Assembly: GCA_041685505.1 (NCBI GenBank)
Contig: JAWLFQ010000118.1
Location: 1-5,398 of the forward strand
Direction: 5' to 3'
Source: T1Sed10-7 sp041685505
GTDB taxonomy: Bacteria; Actinomycetota; Nitriliruptoria; Nitriliruptorales; Nitriliruptoraceae
DNA length: 5,398 nt
In this document: positions 1 to 5,140 of the stretch, one piece after another
Layout: every line of letters starts with the position of its first letter
Numbering within the stretch: the first letter of the stretch is position 1
Notes under the pieces: model-generated
What the model was told of the DNA's origin: nothing
The model's input: the letters and a program-made list of their open reading frames with translations, nothing else
The model's database searches: none
Position numbers and translations under genes: made by a program

Positions 1-78
1 CCCCCGCGGCCGAGGTTCGCAGCCGATCGACCGCCCAGAGGTCGAAACGCTGCGATCTTCCTGCGCTGCCACCCCGCA

Positions 79-147
79 GGCACCGCACGGACCGTGTGCC
101 AGGCACCGCACGCACCCTGCGCCAGGCACCGCACGGACCGTGTGCCA
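79..147. repeat. 23-bp tandem repeat, three copies
   Basis: Units lie at 79-101, 102-124 and 125-147. Units 1 and 3 are identical; unit 2 differs at three positions. Units 1 and 3 hold a CACGG-A-CCGTG palindrome inside GGCA/TGCC arms, which unit 2 has lost. The array follows the rpsI terminator hairpin. No gene is recognisable in 1-237; bases 1-78 show nothing I can assign. Confidence 0.9.
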
Positions 148-161
148 GGAACCGCGTGCGA

Positions 162-191
162 GCGGCGCCGCCCCGGGCGGGGCGGCGCCGC
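162..191 (-). terminator. Perfect 13-bp GC hairpin downstream of rpsI, likely transcription end
   Basis: GCGGCGCCGCCCC (162-174) is the exact complement of GGGGCGGCGCCGC (179-191), with a 4-nt loop. It lies 46 nt after the rpsI stop. The following transcribed bases (TCGCACGCGG) have no T-run, so it is a U-less hairpin: a terminator, or a barrier that defines a 3' end made by Rho. Confidence 0.55.
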
Positions 192-204
192 GCAGTCACA
201 GCCC

Positions 205-231
205 GCGCAGGGGGCCCCGGGCCCCGCGCGC
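205..231 (-). terminator. GC hairpin 6 nt after the rpsI stop, possible first terminator
   Basis: GCGC (205-208) and GCGC (228-231) flank GGGGC (211-215) and GCCCC (221-225), with a 2x2 internal loop and a 5-nt apical loop. There is no T-run. It is directly followed in the transcript by the stronger hairpin at 162-191. Confidence 0.35.
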
Positions 232-237
232 CGCCGG

Positions 238-621
<384 letters not shown>

Positions 622-632
622 CGTGGGTGACC

Positions 633-1067
633 TCAGATGTGGTCGGGCAGCGGCTGCGGCTGCTGGGCGGCGTGCGGGTGCTCGGGGCCGGCGTAGACCT
701 TGAGCTTCTTGGCCATCTGGCGGCCGAGCGTGTTCTTGGGCAGCATGCCGACGACGGCCTTCTCGACCACATCGCTCGGCCGACGCTCCATCATCGTGGC
801 GAAGGGGACGCCACGCAGCCCACCGGGGTACCCCGAGTGGCTGTTGTAGAGCTTCTGCTCCGCCTTGGCGCCCGTCAGCACGATCTTGTCCGCGTTGACG
901 ATGACGACGTGATCACCCATGTCCATGTGGGGGGTGAAGGTCGGCTTGTGCTTGCCGCGCAGGACGGTGGCGACGCGGGTGGCGAGACGACCGAGCGTCT
1001 CACCCTCGGCGTCGACCACGTACCACGCGCGGGTGATCTCGCCCGCCTTGGGGCTGTAGGTCCGCAT
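633..1067 (-). CDS. rplM: 50S ribosomal protein L13 (uL13)
   Basis: Early-assembling 23S rRNA-binding protein of the large subunit. The 144 residues match the usual 142-150. The N-terminus MRTYSPKAGEITRAWYVVDA is followed by GETLGRLATRVATVLRGKHKP fragments (22-42), the HMDMGDHVVIVNADKI strand (47-62), the TGAKAEQKLYNSHSGYPGG region (65-83) and the family signature MLPKNTLGRQMAKKLKVY (108-125), ending HPHAAQQP. The start at 1067 is set by the family N-terminus and by GAGGAAG about 7 nt upstream; the frame stays open to 1229 but that extension is non-conserved leader. rpsI follows after 11 bp, and its SD (GAGGT) overlaps this gene's stop, so the two are translated as a pair. It probably has its own promoter at 1264-1293. 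Confidence 0.98.
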   Translation of the reverse strand: MRTYSPKAGEITRAWYVVDAEGETLGRLATRVATVLRGKHKPTFTPHMDMGDHVVIVNADKIVLTGAKAEQKLYNSHSGYPGGLRGVPFATMMERRPSDVVEKAVVGMLPKNTLGRQMAKKLKVYAGPEHPHAAQQPQPLPDHI

Positions 1068-1137
1068 GGATCTGCTTCCTCGGTGGCCTGGTCGTGGGGT
1101 GGCCGCATCCCTGGACGTCACCTGCACCACGACGGCA

Positions 1138-1157
1138 GCACAACGGTCGAGCTGTGC
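1138..1157 (-). promoter_or_regulatory. Hairpin in the rplM leader
   Basis: On the transcribed strand GCACAGC (1157-1151) pairs with GTTGTGC (1144-1138) around a 6-nt loop: 7 pairs, including one G-U that exists only in the minus-strand RNA. It lies about 70 nt before the rplM start, inside the predicted leader. L13 represses its own mRNA in E. coli and Rfam describes several L13 leader families; relation to these is unproven. Confidence 0.35.
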
Positions 1158-1263
1158 ATCGAGGTGGCGGACGGCCGTCGGCCGGGATGGCGCCGCGACG
1201 GGGCGGGCGGGGCGCACGTGGCCGGACACGGAACGCGCGGCCCACCAGGGACCGCGTGGTCGA

Positions 1264-1293
1264 AGCGTACCCCGCCGCCCGCTGGCCGGTCAA
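1264..1293 (-). promoter_or_regulatory. Probable sigma70-type promoter for rplM-rpsI
   Basis: On the transcribed strand, TTGACC (1293-1288, five of six consensus bases) is followed after 18 bp by TACGCT (1269-1264), matching the TANNNT form of actinobacterial -10 boxes. The -35 box includes the truA stop codon. Transcription would begin near 1257, giving a leader of about 190 nt before rplM. TA dinucleotides are rare in these gaps, so the pair stands out; the placement at the start of the 222-bp truA-rplM gap makes biological sense. Confidence 0.55.
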
Positions 1294-2156
1294 CCGACAC
1301 CGGTCCCGCGCACCCCGGGCGGCGGTGACGCGGGCCACCCCCTCCCGTAACGCACCTGCTCGAGGGTGAGGCCATGGGGCGGTGCCACCCGCGCCGCCCG
1401 CTGCCGGTCACGCCCCGCCAGGACCTCACCGACCCAACCGGGGCTGCGCCGTCCACGTCCGACCTCGACCAGGCACCCCATGATCGCGCGCACCTGCTGG
1501 TGGCAGAAGGCCGTCCCCTCCAGCACCACGTCGATGCGTCCGGGTGCGGGACGCGACAGCGCGACGCGGTCCAGCCGACGGATCGTGCTGCGCCCGGGCG
1601 CACGCCGGCAGAAGGCGGCGAAGTCGTGCTCGCCGATCAACCCCCGGGCGGCGCGACGCATCGGCGCCAGCGCCAGCGGTACCCCGACCTGCCACCGATC
1701 GAAGCGTCGCAGCGGGTCGGCCACCTCGGCGTCGACCAGGCGGTAGCGGTAACGACGGGCCGTCGCCGAGAAACGGGCGTCGAACCGCGCCGAGACCTGC
1801 CGCACCGCCCACACGCTGATGGCCGGTCCGACCTGCTGGTCGAGGCGGGCGCGCAGCACCGCCAGATCGGCGACGGCACGTCGCGTGCGCTCCCCCACCA
1901 CCTCGACGTCGAGGTGGACGACCTGCCCGAGGGCGTGGACGCCACGATCGGTGCGCCCGGCCACGGTCAGGTCGATGTCCTGATCGAGGATGCGGCCGAG
2001 CACCCGCTCCAGCTCGCCCTGCACCGTGACCTGGTCGGGCTGGCGCGCGTAACCGGCGAAGGGCGCGCCGTCGTAGGCGAGGTCGATCCGCAGCCGGACG
2101 TCCACACCAGCGCGGCCCTGGCCACCAGGGGCGGTCCGGGCCGCGCTGACGCTCAC
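1290..2156 (-). CDS. truA: tRNA pseudouridine(38-40) synthase TruA
   Basis: Cytoplasmic enzyme that isomerises uridines 38-40 of the tRNA anticodon stem-loop to pseudouridine. Counting from the GTG at 2156, the catalytic aspartate is D70 in AGRTDRGVHALGQVVH; the conserved tyrosine is Y136 in the RRYRYR motif after SARFDARFSA. The C-terminal half has GEHDFAAFCRR (175-185), GTAFCHQQVRAIMG (214-227) and VAPPHGLTLEQVRYG (257-271), all family signatures. The start is uncertain: GTG at 2156 overlaps the rplQ stop by 4 bp (GTGA), typical of translational coupling, but its first 17 residues are non-conserved and its SD (AAGG) is too close. GTG at 2105, giving VDVRLRIDLAYDG, fits family N-termini better. 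truA after rplQ and before rplM is a common actinobacterial and Bacillus arrangement. Confidence 0.96.
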   Translation of the reverse strand: MSVSAARTAPGGQGRAGVDVRLRIDLAYDGAPFAGYARQPDQVTVQGELERVLGRILDQDIDLTVAGRTDRGVHALGQVVHLDVEVVGERTRRAVADLAVLRARLDQQVGPAISVWAVRQVSARFDARFSATARRYRYRLVDAEVADPLRRFDRWQVGVPLALAPMRRAARGLIGEHDFAAFCRRAPGRSTIRRLDRVALSRPAPGRIDVVLEGTAFCHQQVRAIMGCLVEVGRGRRSPGWVGEVLAGRDRQRAARVAPPHGLTLEQVRYGRGWPASPPPGVRGTGVG

Positions 2157-2884
2157 GCCTTGCTGTCGTCCTCGTCGGCGGCGTCGTCCTCGTCGGCGGC
2201 GTCGACGGCGTCGTCGTCCTCGTCAGCCTCGTCCACCTCGACCTCGGCCTCGACCTCGGCGTCTGCGTCCTCGTCGGCCACCTCGTCGGTGTCCTGCCTG
2301 GGGGCCGCGGCGCCACCGGTGGCCTGGGCGATGGCCTCGGCCACCTGCGCGTCGTCCTCGACGTCGAAGACGTCCTCGTCGAGGTCCTCGTCCTCGCCCT
2401 CGTCGAGCAGCGCCGTACCGGCCGCGGCAGGTGCCGCCTCCTCGGCGACGTTCTTGCGCCGCCGGCCGAACAGCCCGCGGGAGCGGCCCGCCTTGGACCC
2501 CTCGATGCTCTCCTCGCCCGAGGACACGCCCTGGTCGACGAGCTCGATCAGCGCCATGGGCGCGTTGTCGCCCTTGCGCGGCTCCATCTTCAGGATGCGG
2601 GTGTAGCCGCCCTCGCGGTCCGCGAAACGCGGCGCCACGTCCTCGAACAGGTAGGCGACGACGTCGCGGTCCTTCAGCTCGGCCAGAACCAGCCGGCGGT
2701 TGTGCAGGTCACCGCGCTTGGCCTTGGTGATCAGCTTCTCCGCGTAGGGCCGCAGCGCCTTGGCCTTGGCCTGGGTGGTGCGGATGCGGCCGTGACGGAA
2801 CAGGTCGCGGGCCTGGTTGGCGAGCAGGTGCTTCTGGTGGGCAGGTCCGCCGCCGAGGCGTGGGCCTCGCTTGGGGGTCGGCAT
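2153..2884 (-). CDS. rplQ: 50S ribosomal protein L17 (bL17) with long charged C-terminal tail
   Basis: Large-subunit protein on the solvent side of the 50S near the exit tunnel. Residues 1-117 are a full L17 core: MPTPKRGPRLGGGPAHQ, then RTTQAKAKALRPYAEKLITKAK fragments near 35-56, and GGYTRILKMEPRKGDNAPMA ending in IELVD. The remaining 126 residues are low-complexity: a basic patch at 133-144 (RSRGLFGRRRK), an Ala/Glu/Asp stretch with an acidic block at 161-177, then an almost purely Asp/Glu/Ala/Val tail at 199-240. Total length is 243, against about 120 in E. coli and, from memory, about 180-200 in many actinobacteria. The start has AAGGAG 8 nt upstream. Codons in the tail form short DNA tandem repeats. 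The stop overlaps the truA start by 4 bp. The core is certain; the tail function is unknown and it is probably disordered. Confidence 0.97.
   Translation of the reverse strand: MPTPKRGPRLGGGPAHQKHLLANQARDLFRHGRIRTTQAKAKALRPYAEKLITKAKRGDLHNRRLVLAELKDRDVVAYLFEDVAPRFADREGGYTRILKMEPRKGDNAPMALIELVDQGVSSGEESIEGSKAGRSRGLFGRRRKNVAEEAAPAAAGTALLDEGEDEDLDEDVFDVEDDAQVAEAIAQATGGAAAPRQDTDEVADEDADAEVEAEVEVDEADEDDDAVDAADEDDAADEDDSKA
2166..2201. repeat. Two perfect 18-bp tandem repeats in the rplQ 3' end
   Basis: Units at 2166-2183 and 2184-2201 are identical and encode AADEDD twice (L17 residues 229-240). Similar imperfect GTC/CTC triplet runs continue to about 2280. Because 18 is a multiple of 3, copy changes would lengthen or shorten the acidic tail without a frameshift. 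Confidence 0.9.
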
Positions 2885-2921
2885 GTCGGTGTCTCCTTCG
2901 CGCGCCGTCAGGCGCTGCGTC

Positions 2922-2960
2922 GTCCGGGCGGGCTGGGGTCCGGGCGGGTAGCGCCCGGAC
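2922..2960 (-). promoter_or_regulatory. rpoA-rplQ spacer hairpin with a duplicated, competing arm
   Basis: CGCCCGGAC at 2952-2960 can pair perfectly (9 bp) with GTCCGGGCG at 2938-2946, leaving a 5-nt loop. The same GTCCGGGCGGG occurs again at 2922-2932, so a second, longer-loop hairpin is possible. The near hairpin begins 8 nt after the rpoA stop. No T-run follows on the transcribed strand, so read-through into rplQ is expected; partial termination or an RNA end-stabilising role is possible. Confidence 0.5.
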
Positions 2961-2968
2961 GGATGAGG

Positions 2969-4012
2969 TCACTCCTTGAGGGCCACACCCAGCTCGGCCA
3001 GCTTCTCCTTGACCTCGTCCACGGACTTCGAGCCGAAGTTGCGGATCTCGAGCAGGTCCTGCTCGGTCTTGTCCATGAGCTCGCCGACGGTGGCGACCCC
3101 CTCACGCTTGAGGCAGTTGTAGGAGCGCACGGACAGATCCAGGTCCTCGATGGTGGTGGTCTTGACGGGGTCGACGCCCCCGAGGGAGACCGTGGACTCG
3201 TCGGGGGAGACCACGATGCCACCGGGACCGGAGGCCTCGAACTCGGCGAACTGCTCGAACAGCCCCTTGAGCGTCTCACCCGAGGAGGACAGGGCCTGCC
3301 CAGGGGTCAGGGAGCCATCGGTCTGCACGTCGAGGATCAGCTCGTCGTAGTTGGTCATCTGCTCCACACGGGTGGGCTCCACCCGGTAGGCGACGCGGCG
3401 GATCGGGCTGAACACCGAGTCGATCGCGATGACCCCGATCGGGTCGCCGGACCGCTTGTTGGTGTCGGAGGTGACGTAGCCGCGGCCGCGCTCGACCGTC
3501 AGGTACATCTCGAGGTGCCCGTTGGCGTTCAGCGTGGCGATGTGCAGGTCCTCGTTGACCACCTCGACCTGCGAGGGTGCGAAGATGTTCTCCGCCGTCA
3601 GGACACCGGGACCGTCACCGCCGAGGAAGATCTCGACCGGCTCATCGGAGTCGGAGCGGACGACCAGGTCCTTGATGTTGAGGATGATGTCGGTGACGTC
3701 CTCCTTGACCCCCTCGATCGCGGAGAACTCGTGCAGGACGCTGCCGCCCTCGGGCCCTGCGGCCTGCGCCGAGGTGAAGCGGATCCGCGTCACCGCCGCG
3801 CCGGGCACCGAGGACAGCAGGGTGCGGCGCAGCGAGTTGCCGATCGTGTAGCCGAAACCGGGCTCCAACGGCTCGATGCGGAACCGTGAGCGGGTGCCTT
3901 CCTCGACCACCTCCTCCTCGAGGCGGGGGCGGTAGGCGATGAACGGTGAGCCGGACTGGGTCTCGCCCAGCGACATCAGGCCGTCCTCGTCGTAGAAACC
4001 GAACTCGGACAT
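2969..4012 (-). CDS. rpoA: DNA-directed RNA polymerase subunit alpha
   Basis: Alpha dimerises to start RNA polymerase assembly, and its C-terminal domain contacts UP elements and activators. The 347 residues are normal for actinobacteria. The N-terminal domain spans about 24-257, with the dimer/core motif EPGFGYTIGNSLRRTLLSS near 50-68 and HEFSAIEGVKEDVTDIILN near 94-112. After an acidic linker, the C-terminal domain (about 285-345) keeps the DNA-contact residues equivalent to E. coli R265, N268, C269, G296, K298, S299 and E302: here R296, N299, C300, G327, K329, S330 and E333. The start at 4012 is chosen because MSEFGFYDEDG matches family N-termini and AGGAG lies 5 nt upstream; the open frame continues to 4237 but that part is non-conserved spacer. 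rplQ follows after 84 bp, most likely co-transcribed. Confidence 0.98.
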   Translation of the reverse strand: MSEFGFYDEDGLMSLGETQSGSPFIAYRPRLEEEVVEEGTRSRFRIEPLEPGFGYTIGNSLRRTLLSSVPGAAVTRIRFTSAQAAGPEGGSVLHEFSAIEGVKEDVTDIILNIKDLVVRSDSDEPVEIFLGGDGPGVLTAENIFAPSQVEVVNEDLHIATLNANGHLEMYLTVERGRGYVTSDTNKRSGDPIGVIAIDSVFSPIRRVAYRVEPTRVEQMTNYDELILDVQTDGSLTPGQALSSSGETLKGLFEQFAEFEASGPGGIVVSPDESTVSLGGVDPVKTTTIEDLDLSVRSYNCLKREGVATVGELMDKTEQDLLEIRNFGSKSVDEVKEKLAELGVALKE

Positions 4013-4034
4013 CGGTGCTCCTGGTGGGGTGTTC

Positions 4035-4054
4035 GGCGGGGACCTCCCCCCGCC
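4035..4054 (-). promoter_or_regulatory. Hairpin presenting a perfect SD in its loop, upstream of rpoA
   Basis: On the transcribed strand GGCGGGG (4054-4048) pairs with CCCCGCC (4041-4035), and the 6-nt loop is exactly GGAGGT (4047-4042), the complement of the 16S 3' end. No ATG or GTG follows at normal spacing; the rpoA ATG is 29 nt further on and has its own AGGAG 5 nt away. This resembles a ribosome standby or decoy site (inference). Confidence 0.5.
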
Positions 4055-4103
4055 ACGCGCCGCCCTCGTTCCCGGGGCCATCGGCAGCGCGTCCGTGGAC
4101 CGC

Positions 4104-4275
4104 ATCCGGCGACCCGGGGCCGGATACGGGCTGCGGGCGGGCGCCCGCAGCGTGTTCGGTGGTCGTAGCGTGTCGAGGTGGGGCGGGCGCAGACGCAGCG
4201 GTCGAACCGCGGACCGGCGCACCCTCGCGACGCGCACGAGGCCGCGAGCGGTGGCGGAACCGTCGACCGGTCCGC
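4104..4275 (-). promoter_or_regulatory. Structured rpsD-rpoA spacer, several inverted repeats
   Basis: The 279-bp spacer 4013-4291 has no credible gene. Starting 16 nt after the rpsD stop, 9-bp arms at 4267-4275 and 4209-4217 enclose 49 nt containing a 6-bp stem (4224-4229 with 4243-4248). Further on are an 8-bp stem with a 4-nt loop at 4131-4150 and a 7-bp stem with an 8-nt loop at 4104-4125. None is followed by a T-run on the transcribed strand. I saw no convincing -10/-35 pair. Possible roles are RNA processing, attenuation or a leader; high GC raises the chance background, so function is uncertain. Confidence 0.4.
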
Positions 4276-4291
4276 CCCGCCCGCGTGAAGG

Positions 4292-4897
4292 TCACTTCGA
4301 GTACAGCTCGACGATCGCCTGTTCCTGCACCGGCGCGTCGATCTGGGAGCGCGCGGGCAGGTCGTTGACCGTCACCTTGAACGCGTTCGCGTCGCTGGAC
4401 AGCCACCCCGGCAGCTCGCGGCTGCCGAAGGTCTCCAGCGAGCCGAGGACCGCCTGGGACTCGCGTGCCCGGTTGCGGATCTCGATCACGTCACCGGGCT
4501 TGACCCGGTAGGACGGGATGTTGGTGGCCTTGTTGTTGACCAGCACGTGCTTGTGGCTGACCAGCTGGCGGGACTCCGCGCGGGTCCGGCCCCAACCGGC
4601 GCGGTAGAGCACGTTGTCGAGACGGCGCTCGAGCAGGACCAGCAGGTTCTCGCCGGTACGGCCCTCCTGCCGGTTGGCCTCCTCGTAGTACCGGTGGAAC
4701 TGCTTCTCGAGCACGCCGTAGTAGTAGCGGGCCTTCTGCTTCTCACGGAGCTGGAGGAGGTACTCCGACTCCTTGATGCGGCCGCGGCCGTGCTCACCCG
4801 GGGGGTAGGGGCGCTTCTCGAAGTTCTTGTCGTTGCCCTTGAGGTCCACGCCCAGACGGCGGGACTTCTTGGTCATCGGGCCGGTGTAGCGAGCCAT
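4292..4897 (-). CDS. rpsD: 30S ribosomal protein S4 (uS4), zinc-less form
   Basis: Primary 16S rRNA-binding protein that nucleates assembly of the 30S body and helps form the mRNA entry site. The 201 residues are typical in length. The N-terminal part reads MARYTGPMTKKSRRLG with RPYPPGEHGRG at about 29-40; the central helical part has YYYGVLEKQFHRYY. The S4 RNA-binding domain spans about 89-150 (LERRLDNVLYRAGWGRTRAE, then SHKHVLVNN and VKPGDVIEIR), and the protein ends in the usual ELYSK. It has no cysteine, so it is the C-minus form without the N-terminal zinc site. The start is fixed by family alignment and by GAGAGGAAG 5-8 nt before ATG. It is separated from rpsK by a 230-bp gap with repeats and a hairpin, and from rpoA by 279 bp; both gaps are long for this operon. 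S4 often controls its own operon by binding leader RNA. Confidence 0.98.
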   Translation of the reverse strand: MARYTGPMTKKSRRLGVDLKGNDKNFEKRPYPPGEHGRGRIKESEYLLQLREKQKARYYYGVLEKQFHRYYEEANRQEGRTGENLLVLLERRLDNVLYRAGWGRTRAESRQLVSHKHVLVNNKATNIPSYRVKPGDVIEIRNRARESQAVLGSLETFGSRELPGWLSSDANAFKVTVNDLPARSQIDAPVQEQAIVELYSK

Positions 4898-4916
4898 GCG
4901 TGCTTCCTCTCTCGGT

Positions 4917-4937
4917 CACCCCCTGGCAGGGGTGCCA
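4917..4937 (-). promoter_or_regulatory. Two mutually exclusive small hairpins just 5' of the rpsD SD
   Basis: CACCCC (4917-4922) can pair with GGGGTG (4929-4934), a 6-bp stem. Alternatively TGGCA (4924-4928) can pair with TGCCA (4933-4937), a 5-bp stem. The two share bases and cannot form together. Both lie between the 4938-4980 hairpin and the rpsD SD (GAGAGGAAG on the transcribed strand). A switch or pseudoknot is possible but unproven; stems this short also occur by chance in GC-rich DNA. Confidence 0.35.
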
Positions 4938-4980
4938 CGGGAACGTGGGTCCACCGGAGACCTCCGGTGGCACGCTCCCG
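4938..4980 (-). promoter_or_regulatory. Long hairpin in the rpsD leader, candidate S4-responsive element
   Basis: On the transcribed strand, CGGGAGCGTG (4980-4971) pairs with CACGTTCCCG (4947-4938), including one G-U pair. A 3-nt bulge (4948-4950) then separates this from an 8-bp stem, CCACCGGA (4970-4963) with TCCGGTGG (4958-4951), closed by a GGTC loop. That is 18 pairs in all. The wobble would be an A-C mismatch on the other strand, so the helix fits the minus-strand RNA best. It ends about 40 nt before the rpsD start. S4 is a known translational autoregulator in E. coli and Bacillus; a link here is inference. There is no U-tract, so it does not look like a classical terminator. Confidence 0.55.
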
Positions 4981-5014
4981 ACCGTCCATCGGTGAACGGC
5001 CGGATCGTGCGGGT

Positions 5015-5140
5015 GCTGCGCCGTCAGGTGCGGCGATCCTGCTGCGCCGTCAGGTGCGGCGATCCTGCTGCGCCGTCAGGTGCGGCGATCCTGCTGCGCC
5101 GTCAGGTGCGGCGATCCTGCTGCGCCGTCAGGTGCGGCGA
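5015..5140. repeat. 26-bp tandem repeat, about 4.8 copies, overlapping the rpsK 3' end
   Basis: Perfect 26-bp units lie at 5015-5040, 5041-5066, 5067-5092 and 5093-5118. A fifth copy at 5119-5140 matches for 22 bp before passing into rpsK coding sequence. Each unit has CGCCG and CGGCG arms around a 7-base loop (for example 5019-5035); on the transcribed strand the loop holds TGA, which in the fifth copy is the rpsK stop. The unit length is not a multiple of 3, so the array does not encode a continuous peptide repeat. There are no spacers between units, which excludes CRISPR. Identity between copies suggests recent slippage expansion (inference). Confidence 0.97.

Noticed and set aside
1..78. 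tRNA or start of a further gene downstream of rpsI
   Set aside because: A GGTTCG motif near 15-20 suggested a T-arm, but no cloverleaf, CCA end or recognisable protein could be built on either strand.
1068..1229. 54-residue N-terminal extension of L13
   Set aside because: It is non-conserved; MRTYSPKAGE with an SD at 1067 is the family start.
1374..2606. Long plus-strand ORF (410 codons) with a serine-rich tail
   Set aside because: It is antisense to truA and rplQ; the serine run is the complement of the Asp/Glu codons of the L17 tail.
2902..2915. 5-bp hairpin just 5' of the rplQ SD
   Set aside because: Too short to stand out against chance in such GC-rich DNA, and it leaves the AAGGAG free.
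2702..3889. Long plus-strand ORF (395 codons) opposite rpoA and rplQ
   Set aside because: It is a shadow frame typical of GC-rich coding DNA; the minus strand encodes unmistakable alpha and L17.
4131..4175. Promoter for rpoA around TACGAC or TATCCG
   Set aside because: Neither has the final T of the TANNNT box or a convincing -35 at 16-19 bp.
4013..4237. 75-residue N-terminal extension of RpoA
   Set aside because: It is Arg/Pro-rich and non-conserved, and a good SD and the family N-terminus sit at 4012.
5015..5140. CRISPR array
   Set aside because: The units abut directly with no variable spacers, and no cas gene is present.
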